Assembly (NCBI GenBank): GCA_020851635.1
Contig: JADZCJ010000063.1
Span: 1-64,000, forward strand
Source: Anaerolineae bacterium
Lineage (GTDB): Bacteria; Chloroflexota; Anaerolineae; UBA4142; SHND01
Direction of reading: 5' to 3'
DNA length: 64,000 nucleotides
The notes below the pieces were generated by a model, which was not told the DNA's origin, did not search any database, and saw only the letters and a list, made by a program, of their open reading frames with translations. Of this stretch, positions 17,146 to 26,330 are shown one piece after another (positions within the stretch are counted from its first letter, which is position 1; every line of letters starts with the position of its first letter). Both the position numbers and the translations under genes were made by a program.

Positions 17146-18057
17146 TCAATACACCCGTGCCGCGTCCGCTGTCGCATCAAATTGGATGTGCGCGTGCGTC
17201 TCGTCGGTCTCATCCAGCGTTCTCAAAAACGCGTCCCATTCCTCGTCCTTGATGGCAAATGAATGTTCCACCGTCGGAAACGCGTGTGCGTCAACCTCGA
17301 GTTTGTATTCACTCAACGCGTCCACAATGAGCGGATACAATTTTGCGTACTGTTTTGCAAACTTGGGTACGAACCTGTCAAACAGCCCCAGTAAATCGTT
17401 CGTCACCAGCACCTGTCCGTCACACATTGGTCCCGCGCCAATGCCGATGGTTGGGACCTGCAATCGTTGTGTCACAAGCCCGGCGAGACGGTCCGGCACT
17501 TTTTCCAGCACAACGGAAAATGCTCCCGCTGCTTGCAGCGCGAGCGCATCGTCCAGCAGTTTGCGCGCCGCTTCGGCTGTCGTGCCCTGTGTGCGCCAGC
17601 CGCCCAGTTTGCTGACGCTCTGCGGTGTGAGACCGACATGTCCCATGACTGCAATCCCCGCGTTCGTGATTGCGCGCACGGTCGGCGCAATCTCGCGCCC
17701 GCCTTCCAATTTCACCGCGTCCATGCCCGCTTCTTTGATAAAGCGTCCCGCGTTACGCACCGCTTCAAGCGGGTCCACCTGATACGTCAGAAACGGCAAA
17801 TCGCCGACCAACAAAGGATTCTTTGCGCCGCGCGCGACGGCTTGCGCCGCCGTGATCATCTGGTCCATTGTCACCGGCACGGTCGTATCATAGCCGAGCA
17901 CCACCATCCCGTACGAGTCGCCCACCAGGATCATGTCAATGCCCGCCTGGTCAACGGCGCGCGCAATCGAAACATCATACGCGGTGAGCATCGTGATCGG
18001 CTCACCCATTTCTTTTTTGCGCTGGATTTCGGGCAGTGTCACCTTTTTACGGTCCAC
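17146..18057 (-). CDS. panB: 3-methyl-2-oxobutanoate hydroxymethyltransferase
   Basis: 303 residues matching PanB, which adds a one-carbon unit from methylene-THF to ketoisovalerate to make ketopantoate. The TIM-barrel signature LTAYDVSIARAVDQAGIDMI, metal-binding LVGDSYG and DLPFLTY, the KLEGG motif and GIGAGPMCDGQVLV are all present. It is about 30 residues longer than many homologues, because of a C-terminal tail after SFAIKDEEWDAF. GGAGGAGG directly precedes the ATG. A promoter and a leader of about 195 nt with an intrinsic terminator lie upstream. Confidence 0.96.
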   Translation of the reverse strand: MDRKKVTLPEIQRKKEMGEPITMLTAYDVSIARAVDQAGIDMILVGDSYGMVVLGYDTTVPVTMDQMITAAQAVARGAKNPLLVGDLPFLTYQVDPLEAVRNAGRFIKEAGMDAVKLEGGREIAPTVRAITNAGIAVMGHVGLTPQSVSKLGGWRTQGTTAEAARKLLDDALALQAAGAFSVVLEKVPDRLAGLVTQRLQVPTIGIGAGPMCDGQVLVTNDLLGLFDRFVPKFAKQYAKLYPLIVDALSEYKLEVDAHAFPTVEHSFAIKDEEWDAFLRTLDETDETHAHIQFDATADAARVY

Positions 18058-18256
18058 GGTTCCTCCTCCGACCTCCCAACAAACAGGGCAAACAAAAAAC
18101 GCGCTCGCCGTAGAACGGGGAGCGCGCGAAACAGTTTCGCCGTTATCGGTCCGTCTCGGTCTTGCGCCTCGAGGCGCATTGGATCCAAGCGGTATTTGTT
18201 GGTTAATCGAACTTGTCGGGCTCGATGTCTGCTCGCGCAGATCACCGGCGCCAATA
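18058..18256 (-). promoter_or_regulatory. panB leader: candidate attenuator (possible pan RNA motif)
   Basis: Between the promoter and panB the minus strand forms several hairpins: the 16-nt palindrome TGCGCCTCGAGGCGCA (about 18163-18178), GCGAAA-CTG-TTTCGC (about 18125-18139) and then a terminator, CGCGCTC/GAGCGCG with T6 (plus 18094-18126), ending about 35 nt before the panB ATG. A terminator inside a biosynthetic leader implies transcription attenuation. The pan RNA motif, known upstream of pantothenate genes in Chloroflexi, Firmicutes and Deltaproteobacteria, is a natural candidate. I could not match its consensus by eye. Confidence 0.6.
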
Positions 18257-18284
18257 ATTATATTTCAAATCGGCGGTTGGTCAA
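18257..18284 (-). promoter_or_regulatory. panB operon promoter
   Basis: On the minus strand, -35 TTGACC (plus 18279-18284), 16 bp and -10 TATAAT (plus 18257-18262). It is back-to-back with the divergent promoter at 18291, with the -35 boxes 6 bp apart. Confidence 0.75.
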
Positions 18285-18290
18285 CCTTTT

Positions 18291-18319
18291 TTGAGATGCG
18301 CCGTAACTGTCTGTATAAT
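18291..18319 (+). promoter_or_regulatory. promoter of the polytopic membrane protein gene, candidate leaderless
   Basis: -35 TTGAGA (18291-18296), 17 bp, and -10 TATAAT (18314-18319) end 11 nt before the ATG at 18331. No Shine-Dalgarno could fit in the remaining leader. Confidence 0.7.
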
Positions 18320-18330
18320 CTGTTGCAGAC

Positions 18331-20763
18331 ATGCGGAAACATCTTACGGCGGCGGTGCTTTATTTAGCGCTCGTTCTGATTCTGACCAACCCTCTGGCTT
18401 GGCAACTTTGGGATGCCGTCCAAGACAAACAAGACGGACTGCTCAACACCTGGATCCTGGCGTGGGTTGGACATGCGTTCATCGCCGACCCCGCCAATCT
18501 GTTCAACACCAACATTTTTTATCCCTATCTCGATACGCTTGCGTTTTCCGAAATCATCATCCCCGCCGGTCTCTTTGCGCTCCCCATTACGCTCGCGACC
18601 AACAATCCGATCTTTGGTTATAACCTCGCGCTGCTCGCCATGCTCTGGCTCGATGCGTTTGCGATGTATCTGTTTGTCTATGACATGACCCGTCGTGTGG
18701 AGGCGGGCTGGATTGCGGGCGCTGTCATGGCGTTCAACCCCTTTAATCTCGGAAACCTCGCCCAGCTCCAATTGGTGACGCTTGGATTTTTGCCCCTGGC
18801 AATGCTCTGTTTGAGTCGCCTGCTCTATGCGAGGGAACCTGTCGCGATTGTGTATGACATTGGACGATTTGCGGTCTCGTCCCGCGTCCGGGATGCCTTT
18901 CTTTTTGCGCTCTTTTTCACGCTCCAGGCATTATCGTCGTTCTATTATGCGCTTTTGGCTGGATTCGCCGTCGGCTTGTATCTCTTGTGGTGGCTCTATA
19001 CCGTGCGTGCCACGGTCCTCGTTTCTCTGCGCCGCATCGCCGTCCCACTGTTTGCCTCGTTTGCTCTGATCGCGGTCATGGTAATTCCGTTCCTCCTGCC
19101 CTATTTTCGCGTCCAGCGCGACCTGGGGCTTGAACGCCGCGTACAAGAGAGCGAACCCTTTAGCGCCTCTTTCCGGCAATTTGGCGAGGTTGCGCCCGAG
19201 AACGTGCTTTATGGAGGCATCCTCGCCCCCAACCCGGTCAAGCGCGTCGGCGGTTACCCCCTCGATAACCTCTTTCCGGGTTTTATCGCGCTCGGACTTG
19301 CGTTCGTTGGTTTTATCGGTTCGCGGGCGCGCGACAAAAACTTTTTTCTGATCTTGCTATTGACGTCATTTGTTCTTGCGCTCGGACCGCGTCTTTATCT
19401 CGCCACCGACCAACCGACCGAGCTGGTCCTGCCCTACCACTACCTGTACGACATTTTTCCGCCCCTGCGCGCTCTCCGTGCGCCCGTCCGTTTTGAAGCG
19501 CTGGTGAATTTTTCGCTCGCCGCCGCGGCCGGGTTGGGGACCGCCGTGCTCCTGCCCAGAGTTTCTGTTCGACTCGGCACGTTCGGTGCCCTCGTCATGG
19601 TCGCACTCGTCGCCCTCGAATATCTCTCGCTGCCTGCCGCAGGGATTGCCAAATTGCCCGTTGCCAATGACATCCCCGAGGTGTACAAATGGCTCGCGGA
19701 CCAGCCGAACGGCGTCATTGTGGAAATTCCATTGATGGGTCCGAACGCCGAGAACGAGCTCGACCTTTCGACGCAGTATTTCACATCTTATCACTGGCAA
19801 AAAACACCCGACGGCTATAGCGGCTTTATCGCCCCGCGTCGCGGCGAGGTTGGATTGGAACTATCAACCTGGCCCTCGCCGCGCTCCATTGGCTTACTCC
19901 GCGCGCTCGATGTGAAATATGTGCTTGATTGGACGCAGATGGAAAACTGTCGTGTTTTGACGGGACCCGTCGGGTCTGTTTTACCAAGCGCGCTTGTGCC
20001 CGCGCAAACCCCATGCGTCTATGAAATACCGCCTGCCGCCCGTGCGCTCCCCGAGTTGGGCAAGCAGCTCCATGCCCCCGCCACAGTCGCCGCGGGCGCG
20101 CCGTTTACCGCCTATCTGATTCTTGAAAACCGCGACCCGAATGCCTATGGTGTCAAGCCGACCGCGCGGGCAGGGCTTGAAGCCGAATGGGACAATGGCG
20201 CCACCGAATGGCTGGAATTTCCGCTTCCGCTCGTCACTTCCGCCTATTCCGTGGTGCCCATTCAAATCTCCGCCCCCGGGACGACAGGCGTTCGCACTCT
20301 GCGTCTGACCGGGAATGATGCGCTGCTCGGCTTGACCGACCTCACAGCACAGGTCAATGTAGGTTCAGAGCTCGACCGCTCTCTGGTGCTGCCCGCCTCT
20401 GTCGAATTGGCGCGCCCTCTACCTGCAGAAATCGAGCGCGGCGAGACTCTGCTGCTCGACCTGCGCTGGCTGCCTTACGACAAAATCAACGGCTATTATT
20501 CTGCATCCGTGCGGCTTGTGGACGAGACCGGCGACAAGAAAAGCAACCTCGATCGTCAACCCATAGTCTCCACGCTCTTGTGGCAGCCCGACAACCCGGT
20601 TGCGGATTCGTCTGAGCTTTTGGTTCCCGCCGACATTCCGCCCGGCGCATACACGATCCAGGTGCTCATGTATCAAGCGGACACCGACCAGAGCGCGCTC
20701 CTCCTTGACGAATCGGGCACGCCGCGAGAATCTATTACGCTGGCAAGACTGGTTGTCAAATAA
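18331..20763 (+). CDS. large polytopic membrane protein (GT-C glycosyltransferase-like)
   Basis: 810 residues. The first 450 or so hold about ten transmembrane helices. An early periplasmic loop reads DGLLNTWILAWVGHAF, then FNTNIFYPYLDTLAFSE, in the arrangement seen in GT-C type membrane glycosyltransferases and their YfhO/DUF-type relatives that use lipid-linked sugars. A second characteristic stretch is LPYHYLYDIFPPLRALRAPVRF (about 367-388). The C-terminal 350 residues are soluble and beta-rich, probably extracellular. A catalytic Asp or Glu cannot be assigned with certainty. It is a single-gene unit with its own promoter and ends in the terminator shared with fabH. Confidence 0.7.
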   Translation: MRKHLTAAVLYLALVLILTNPLAWQLWDAVQDKQDGLLNTWILAWVGHAFIADPANLFNTNIFYPYLDTLAFSEIIIPAGLFALPITLATNNPIFGYNLALLAMLWLDAFAMYLFVYDMTRRVEAGWIAGAVMAFNPFNLGNLAQLQLVTLGFLPLAMLCLSRLLYAREPVAIVYDIGRFAVSSRVRDAFLFALFFTLQALSSFYYALLAGFAVGLYLLWWLYTVRATVLVSLRRIAVPLFASFALIAVMVIPFLLPYFRVQRDLGLERRVQESEPFSASFRQFGEVAPENVLYGGILAPNPVKRVGGYPLDNLFPGFIALGLAFVGFIGSRARDKNFFLILLLTSFVLALGPRLYLATDQPTELVLPYHYLYDIFPPLRALRAPVRFEALVNFSLAAAAGLGTAVLLPRVSVRLGTFGALVMVALVALEYLSLPAAGIAKLPVANDIPEVYKWLADQPNGVIVEIPLMGPNAENELDLSTQYFTSYHWQKTPDGYSGFIAPRRGEVGLELSTWPSPRSIGLLRALDVKYVLDWTQMENCRVLTGPVGSVLPSALVPAQTPCVYEIPPAARALPELGKQLHAPATVAAGAPFTAYLILENRDPNAYGVKPTARAGLEAEWDNGATEWLEFPLPLVTSAYSVVPIQISAPGTTGVRTLRLTGNDALLGLTDLTAQVNVGSELDRSLVLPASVELARPLPAEIERGETLLLDLRWLPYDKINGYYSASVRLVDETGDKKSNLDRQPIVSTLLWQPDNPVADSSELLVPADIPPGAYTIQVLMYQADTDQSALLLDESGTPRESITLARLVVK

Positions 20764-20802
20764 GAAATCCGACGCGTGCTGCACGTCGGATTTCTTATTT
20801 TT
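20761..20802. terminator. bidirectional terminator containing both stop codons
   Basis: Perfect 14-bp arms at 20761-20774 and 20784-20797, with ATTTTTTG following. The TAA of the membrane protein gene is the first triplet of the left arm, and the TAA of fabH (plus TTA 20795-20797) is the last triplet of the right arm. Confidence 0.88.
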
Positions 20803-21976
20803 TGTTCCCATTCCCGTTCACGTTTTCCGGCTTGTCTATCAGGTCGAGCGCCCGGTTTACCCCGTCATCCACACGTCGCAGCACCCGGTGTCCGAGTGAT
20901 TTTACATTCGCCCATTGATAGCGCAATTTGCTCTGCGCTGCCTTGGCTGGGGGAATGGCGCGCTTGACGACCGGCTCGGTCCATTCGACCGCACAACTGC
21001 CCCACGTCAAGCCCCCGCCAAATCCCACAAATACCAAGCGGTCGCCCGGCTTGACGCGTTTTTCCTCAATCGCTTCCACGAGCGCCAGCGGAATCGAAGC
21101 GGCGGATGTGTTGCCGTAGCGGTCCAGGTTCATATACACCTTTTCCGGCGGCAGACCCATGGTTTTGATGGCATGATCAATGATCCGAATGTTCGCCTGA
21201 TGCGGAATCATCAAGTCCATGTCGTCGAGCGTCAGATTGGCTTTTTGAAGCGCCTGTTTGGTGGCATCCACCATAATGCGCGTCGCAAACCGAAAGACCT
21301 CGCGCCCATTCATCTTCACAAAATGCGCGTTTGCCATGACGGTCTCGAGGGACGTTGGGTTTTTGGAACCGCCTGCGGGAATTTCGAGCAATTCTCCGCC
21401 CGACCCGTCCGACCCCAGGATGGTCGAGAGGATGCCGCCCGGCTCGTCGCGTCCTTGCAGCAGCACGGCGCCTGCGCCGTCGCCAAACAAGATACAGGTT
21501 GCGCGGTCTTTCCAGTTGAGCAGGCGCGAAAAAGTTTCCGCGCCAATGACGAGTACCGTGTTATAGGTCCCCCCGCGAATCATGCCCGCGGCAACGGCAA
21601 GCCCATAAACAAAACCCGAACAAGCTGCGCTCAGGTCAAACGCGCCCGCGTTCTGTGCGCCCAGTTTGTCCTGCACGATGCTCGCCGTCGCCGGGAAAAT
21701 ATATTCGGGGGTCGAGGTCGCCACAATGATGAGATCAATCTCGTTCGGATTGACGTCTGCCACTTCGAGCGCGTCTTGCGCTGCGTAAAGCGCCATGGCG
21801 GCAGTCGTTTCCTTGGTGGCGATGCGACGCTCGACGATGCCGGTGTTTTTGCGAATCCAGGCATCGGTCGTGTCCACTTTTTTCGCCAATTCCTCATTGG
21901 TCAGAACATTGGGCGGCACATACTTGCCCCATCCGACAATGTGCGCATAACGCGGAGATTGATAGTTGGCAGACAT
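20795..21976 (-). CDS. fabH: beta-ketoacyl-ACP synthase III with C-terminal extension
   Basis: 393 residues. FabH condenses an acyl-CoA with malonyl-ACP to begin fatty acid synthesis. The catalytic triad is visible: Cys119 in LSAACSGF, His in MIPHQANIRI and Asn in RYGNTSAAS. The Gly-rich end GFGGGLTWGSCAVEW is where most FabH proteins stop (about 325-335 residues). Here about 65 more basic residues follow (VKRAIPPAKAAQSKLRYQW, then a helix and a polar tail). It is the second gene after fabF, separated by 122 nt that contain no ORF and no clear promoter. Confidence 0.93.
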   Translation of the reverse strand: MSANYQSPRYAHIVGWGKYVPPNVLTNEELAKKVDTTDAWIRKNTGIVERRIATKETTAAMALYAAQDALEVADVNPNEIDLIIVATSTPEYIFPATASIVQDKLGAQNAGAFDLSAACSGFVYGLAVAAGMIRGGTYNTVLVIGAETFSRLLNWKDRATCILFGDGAGAVLLQGRDEPGGILSTILGSDGSGGELLEIPAGGSKNPTSLETVMANAHFVKMNGREVFRFATRIMVDATKQALQKANLTLDDMDLMIPHQANIRIIDHAIKTMGLPPEKVYMNLDRYGNTSAASIPLALVEAIEEKRVKPGDRLVFVGFGGGLTWGSCAVEWTEPVVKRAIPPAKAAQSKLRYQWANVKSLGHRVLRRVDDGVNRALDLIDKPENVNGNGNKK

Positions 21977-22098
21977 TCAGTCCACGCTGCGCGCGACAGA
22001 AACTCGTTCTTGTCGCTGCAGCGTCCTACCCCGACAGGCGCAATCCAAAACAGCCGGACGCGCGCGGCTGAGCGTTGCGGATGGCGCATCCGCCAGAG

Positions 22099-23343
22099 TC
22101 AATTGTATCGCGATACGATGATGCTGGCATTGTGCCCGCCCAGCCCGATCGAGTTTGACATGGCGTGGTCAAAACGTTTGGGGCGCGGCAGATTGGGCAC
22201 ATAGTCCAGATCGCAAGCCGGGTCCGGTGTGGTCAGATTGATGGTTGGCGGAATGATCTCGTGTTTGAGCGCCAGCGTGGCAAAAATTGCCTCGGCAGCT
22301 CCCGACGCGCCCATCATATGTCCGGTCATTGATTTGGTCGAACTGACCGGAATGTTATATGCCTCTTCGCCAAAGACATTCTTGATTGCAGTCGTCTCGG
22401 TCAAATCGCCCAGCTTGGTCCCGGTGCCGTGCGGATTGATATAACCGATATCGCGGGGTTCCAGATTGGCTTTTCTGAGCGCCCATTTCATTGCGCGCGA
22501 AATGCCGCCCGCCTCCGAGTCCATCGCGGCAAAATGCACCGCGTCCGCGCTTGTGCCATATCCCGAGAGCACACCATAGATTTGCGCGCCGCGCGCGACG
22601 GCGTGTTCTTCACTTTCGAGCACCAGCACGCCCGCGCCTTCACTCAACACAAAACCATCGCGGTTCAAATCATAGGGGCGGGATGCGCCCGTCGGATCAT
22701 CATTACGACGCGAGAGGACGCCCATGATATTAAATCCCGCAATCCCCACGGCAAAAATTGGCGCGTCGGTCCCACCGCACAATGCCACATCGGCATCGCC
22801 GCGCTTTATATATTCCGCCGCTTCGCCAATCGCATTTGTGCCGGTCGAACATGCCGACACGATGGCAAAGTTGGGTCCGCGAATCCCGAGATCAATCGCC
22901 ACCAGCGCGCCAGCCGTGTCCACCAGCATCATTGGCAGAAAAATGGGGCTTACGCGGCGCGGTCCCTTGGTTTCGTACAACTTGACATTTTCACTGACGG
23001 CAAGCACGGCGCCGCCCGCGCTCCCGATCAGAACGGCAATCCGTTCGCTGTTCTCTTCCGTTATCTCGAGCTCGGCGTCTTTTACCGCTTCGCGGGCGGC
23101 AACCACCGCCATGTGGCTAAAGCGTTCCATTCGCCGCACTTCTTTGGCGTCAAAATGTTGTTTGGGATCAAAGTTTTTGACTTCGCCTGCAATTTTGGTT
23201 TCCAATCCGGACGCATCAAAAAAAGTTATGGGAGCGATGCCCGAAATTCCATTTTTGATTCTATGCCAGGATGTGGGCACATCATTGCCCACAGGACCAA
23301 TCAAACCCAGCCCCGTAATCACCACCCGTTTTGTTTCACTCAT
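22099..23343 (-). CDS. fabF: beta-ketoacyl-ACP synthase II
   Basis: 414 residues matching FabF, the elongating condensing enzyme of type II fatty acid synthesis. The nucleophile Cys165 is in SACSTGTN and the two His are in NPHGTGTKLGD and KSMTGHMMGASGA. The gatekeeper end is SNSIGLGGHNAS. Length is normal. AGGAG precedes the ATG on the minus strand and a promoter lies upstream. It diverges from plsX, so initiation of fatty acid and phospholipid synthesis may be co-controlled. The acyl carrier protein and other fab genes are not in the window. Confidence 0.95.
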   Translation of the reverse strand: MSETKRVVITGLGLIGPVGNDVPTSWHRIKNGISGIAPITFFDASGLETKIAGEVKNFDPKQHFDAKEVRRMERFSHMAVVAAREAVKDAELEITEENSERIAVLIGSAGGAVLAVSENVKLYETKGPRRVSPIFLPMMLVDTAGALVAIDLGIRGPNFAIVSACSTGTNAIGEAAEYIKRGDADVALCGGTDAPIFAVGIAGFNIMGVLSRRNDDPTGASRPYDLNRDGFVLSEGAGVLVLESEEHAVARGAQIYGVLSGYGTSADAVHFAAMDSEAGGISRAMKWALRKANLEPRDIGYINPHGTGTKLGDLTETTAIKNVFGEEAYNIPVSSTKSMTGHMMGASGAAEAIFATLALKHEIIPPTINLTTPDPACDLDYVPNLPRPKRFDHAMSNSIGLGGHNASIIVSRYN

Positions 23344-23378
23344 TCTTTTGCTCCTATCAAGATCTGGTCCCTCGCTCG

Positions 23379-23407
23379 ATTATATTGCGCCTACTATATA
23401 ACACCAA
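23379..23407 (-). promoter_or_regulatory. fabF-fabH promoter
   Basis: On the minus strand, -35 TTGGTG (plus 23402-23407), 17 bp and -10 TATAAT (plus 23379-23384) give a leader of about 30 nt with a Shine-Dalgarno. Confidence 0.65.
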
Positions 23408-23435
23408 AGCCGTACCCAAGTTATCCTGTCTATAT

Positions 23436-23463
23436 TTGTTAGGATTTCGTTTTTCGGCATAAT
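23436..23463 (+). promoter_or_regulatory. plsX promoter
   Basis: -35 TTGTTA (23436-23441), 16 bp, -10 CATAAT (23458-23463), then about 40 nt of leader ending in a strong Shine-Dalgarno. Confidence 0.5.
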
Positions 23464-23510
23464 TTGCGGTTGTGGGCGGGGACATCTCGCCCCCTCTTGG
23501 GGAGGAACCA

Positions 23511-24506
23511 TTGAAGATTGCATTGGATGCGATGGGGGGAGACTATGCCCCGCACGAGATTTTGTTGGGCGCCGTCCGGGCGAAACGCGCGTTCGAAATT
23601 GACCTGATTCTGGTCGGAAAACGCTCCCGGATCGAAGAGGAATTGCGCGCCATCGAGTCTGCGGACCTCCTGGGACTGCCGGATTTTGCCATCATAGACG
23701 CCCCCGATGTCATCGAGTTCGACCAGAACCCCTCCTCTGTCAAAGAGCGGCGCGGCGCGTCAATTCGGGTCATTTGCGATTTGGTCAAACAGGGTCATGC
23801 GGATGCCTGTCTGACGATGGGACATACGGGCGCCGGGATCATTGCGTCGCTCATCACCTTTGGGCGGTTGGGCGATGTTTTGCGTCCGTGTGTGGGCATC
23901 CCCTATTTCAGCATGCAGCCGCGCACGCTTCTGGTTGACGCGGGGGCGATGGTGGATTGCAAACCCGAATATCTCGTCCAATTCGCGCGCATGGGCGCGA
24001 TCTATGTCGAAAAAATCTGGGGGATTGCGCAGCCCACTGTCGGCATCATGGCGAACGGACGTGAGGATAACAAGGGCAATGAATTGACGCGCGCGGTCTT
24101 TGCGAGGTTGAAAAATACCGACCTCAATTTCATTGGCAATCTGGAAGGATACGATTTGCCGAACGGGACCGCCAACGTGGTCGTCATGGATGGCATGTGG
24201 GGTAACGTCGCGCTCAAGTTGTCCGAGGGTTTGAGCGAACAGCTGCTGGAACGCATGACCAAGCGCTTTGTCGAGGCAGGGCTTGCGTCAGCTGCTTACC
24301 CCATCCTGCAGGAATTTCATGCCATGATGGACTATGCGCGCATTGGCGCGATCCCGGTCTTTGGCGTGGATGGTCTCATGCTCATCGGGCATGGGCGGTC
24401 TCATGCGGCGGCTGTCGTCGGCGCTGTCAAGAGCACGATGTATGCGCTCCAGGTGGACCTCCTCGGCGCCCTTCGCTCCGGTTTGAGCGAACCCGTGCCT
24501 GCCTAG
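23511..24506 (+). CDS. plsX: phosphate acyltransferase PlsX
   Basis: 331 residues. PlsX makes acyl-phosphate from acyl-ACP for phospholipid synthesis. The TTG at 23511 is preferred because GGGGAGGA (23499-23506) precedes it and the product then starts with the family's KIALDAMGGDYAPHEIL. Further motifs include QNPSSVKERRGAS, MGHTGA, GRPCV-like VLRPCVGIPYFS, MANGREDNKGNELT and GNLEGYDLPNG. Length is normal. Divergent from fabF-fabH. The 90 nt after the stop show no gene and no clear terminator. Confidence 0.95.
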   Translation: MKIALDAMGGDYAPHEILLGAVRAKRAFEIDLILVGKRSRIEEELRAIESADLLGLPDFAIIDAPDVIEFDQNPSSVKERRGASIRVICDLVKQGHADACLTMGHTGAGIIASLITFGRLGDVLRPCVGIPYFSMQPRTLLVDAGAMVDCKPEYLVQFARMGAIYVEKIWGIAQPTVGIMANGREDNKGNELTRAVFARLKNTDLNFIGNLEGYDLPNGTANVVVMDGMWGNVALKLSEGLSEQLLERMTKRFVEAGLASAAYPILQEFHAMMDYARIGAIPVFGVDGLMLIGHGRSHAAAVVGAVKSTMYALQVDLLGALRSGLSEPVPA

Positions 24507-24596
24507 CTCTCGGGTGTTTTCAAGGACGCAAGTTCTGACCTTTGTTGTCTCTGCTCGGCCCCGCGTGATTCAGCTATAGCCCAAAAGAGGTTTCGT

Positions 24597-26309
24597 TCAC
24601 GCAAACAGCTTGTTGACCCTGTCCTGCATTTCCTCCAGTCCCTTTCGAGACTGAGCCAACCTGGTTTCGGTCGCGGCGATGCGTTCTTTTTCGCCGGTGA
24701 CGAATCGGACATACGGGGCGACCCCTTCCTTCATCCGCGTGATCGTCCGGTCCGCTTCGCTGCCAAACTGTGCGCGCAGCACCTTGCCGAGCCGCGCGCG
24801 CAAATCTGCAATCTTGATTTTGAAATTCTCTTTTGCCTGCTTGCGTTTGTACGGAATGACAAACAGCCCCAAGACCGCGACAACACCCGCAAGCAAAATC
24901 CCGGTCACATCGAGCGCCGCCACTGTCACGCTGGTCGCTACAATCGCCCCGATCCCAACCGCGCCCGCTTCGAAAATTGCCGTCTGCGCCACCGCCATTT
25001 CCACGTGCTGTCCGATTTCGCGCGATTCCTTTTCCGCGTCATAGGTCGAAACCACCGACTGCGCCGCCTCAGTCGTCGAAGTGAGCAGCGCCTGTCGGCG
25101 CATGTCGAACGACGTCGTCAACTCGCCCACCAGCGCGTCAGAGGGCACGCGGCGTTTTTGCAGATAGGTAAGAATATTCTGCCATTCGCGCAGGTCTTTT
25201 TCCACCAGCCAATCCACCACGGCGCGCGTGCGATTGTCAATCTCCTCCGGCACGCCCGCCAGCACCTGCTGCTCAAACTCGGAGCGGAACTTGTCGCCCC
25301 GCGCCAGGTCAAAGATTTTTGTCAGCCGCACATTCTGGTCAAAAAAGTCCATGCCGCGCGCTTCCAGTTTATAGAGCAGGTTGTCTATTTCGGCGATGCG
25401 CGGTTCCATTTCGGCGCGCACGTCTTTTTCATAGCTCGACACTTCGCGTTCGACGTGTGTTGCGGTTTCTGCATCTTGCGCCAGCTGTTCGCGTTCGTGC
25501 TGGGAGATGTTCTCGGCGCGTTTCAGAATCTGGTCAGCGACACCCAGCGGCGTGCTGAACTTTACCCTCAGCCGCGCCGACTCGTCGAGCCACGTCCGCA
25601 CATACGAGTCGAGCGCAGCCATCCCACCTGTGAACTTGCCATCCACATACTCGCGTTTGGCAGAGACAAAAAAGAGCTCCGGTGTCACACCCAAAAGCTG
25701 GGTCGCATTCCCTTCGACGAATCTTTTTACGTCGTCGAACGATTTTTCGTCCTCCAACAGATCGCGCTTGTTGATGACCAGCACGATCTTTTTGCCCCAT
25801 TCGCGAATGTGCTCCATAAACTGCCGTTCGCTCTCGGTAAAGGGACGGTCGGCGGAGGTAACAAACAACACCAGGTCACTGCGCGGGATAAAATCGCGGG
25901 TCAGCTCTTCGTGCTTGCGAATCACCGCGTTTGTTCCCGGCGTGTCCACGATGTTGATTTCGCGCAGCAGGTCGAGCGGATAGGTCACGAGCGCCAGGTC
26001 GTCGGGCGAAACATTTTCGCGGATCACGTCGCCGTGTTTCACGAGCGTCACGCGGGTCGTGGTCGGCACCGCGCCTTCTTGCAGCACTTTGGCGCCGAGC
26101 AGCGCGTTGACGAGCGCCGACTTGCCCGCGTTGAACTCGCCCACGACGACGATCAAAAACAGCTCTTCGAGTCGCACAATCGCGTCTTTGAGCGCGTCGA
26201 GCTCCGCCGGTGGGCTTTTGAGCTCGCTCAGCGTCGCAAACAGGTCGGTGAGATACCCTTTTTCATCGCGCAGCAGTTGCGCTTGCGCGTCAGAGAGAAT
26301 GAGTGGCAT
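24597..26309 (-). CDS. bacterial dynamin-like GTPase
   Basis: 570 residues. The GTPase domain has G1 GEFNAGKSA (57-65), the G2 region VPTTTRVTL, G3 IVDTPGTN and G4 INKRDLL, the pattern of bacterial dynamin-like proteins. A long helical middle and stalk region (about 255-440) precedes a hydrophobic pair of segments (about 455-505, VGIGAIVATSVTVAALDVTGILLAGVVAVLGLFVI) that serves as membrane paddle or anchor, then a coiled C-terminal helix. Such proteins remodel or protect the membrane. It follows the HAD phosphatase gene by 21 nt on the same strand. Many bacteria carry a tandem pair of dynamins, but only one is here. Confidence 0.88.
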   Translation of the reverse strand: MPLILSDAQAQLLRDEKGYLTDLFATLSELKSPPAELDALKDAIVRLEELFLIVVVGEFNAGKSALVNALLGAKVLQEGAVPTTTRVTLVKHGDVIRENVSPDDLALVTYPLDLLREINIVDTPGTNAVIRKHEELTRDFIPRSDLVLFVTSADRPFTESERQFMEHIREWGKKIVLVINKRDLLEDEKSFDDVKRFVEGNATQLLGVTPELFFVSAKREYVDGKFTGGMAALDSYVRTWLDESARLRVKFSTPLGVADQILKRAENISQHEREQLAQDAETATHVEREVSSYEKDVRAEMEPRIAEIDNLLYKLEARGMDFFDQNVRLTKIFDLARGDKFRSEFEQQVLAGVPEEIDNRTRAVVDWLVEKDLREWQNILTYLQKRRVPSDALVGELTTSFDMRRQALLTSTTEAAQSVVSTYDAEKESREIGQHVEMAVAQTAIFEAGAVGIGAIVATSVTVAALDVTGILLAGVVAVLGLFVIPYKRKQAKENFKIKIADLRARLGKVLRAQFGSEADRTITRMKEGVAPYVRFVTGEKERIAATETRLAQSRKGLEEMQDRVNKLFA

Positions 26310-26330
26310 TGGTGTCTGGGATTGCCCCGG

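Noticed and set aside
18058-18256. T-box riboswitch in the panB leader
   Set aside because: The conserved T-box sequence (UGGNACCGCG type) is not present and no tRNA specifier-like stem I can be drawn.
20915-22204. Long plus-strand frame opposite fabH
   Set aside because: Antisense to an unmistakable FabH with full catalytic triad; the product has no known motif and abnormal composition.
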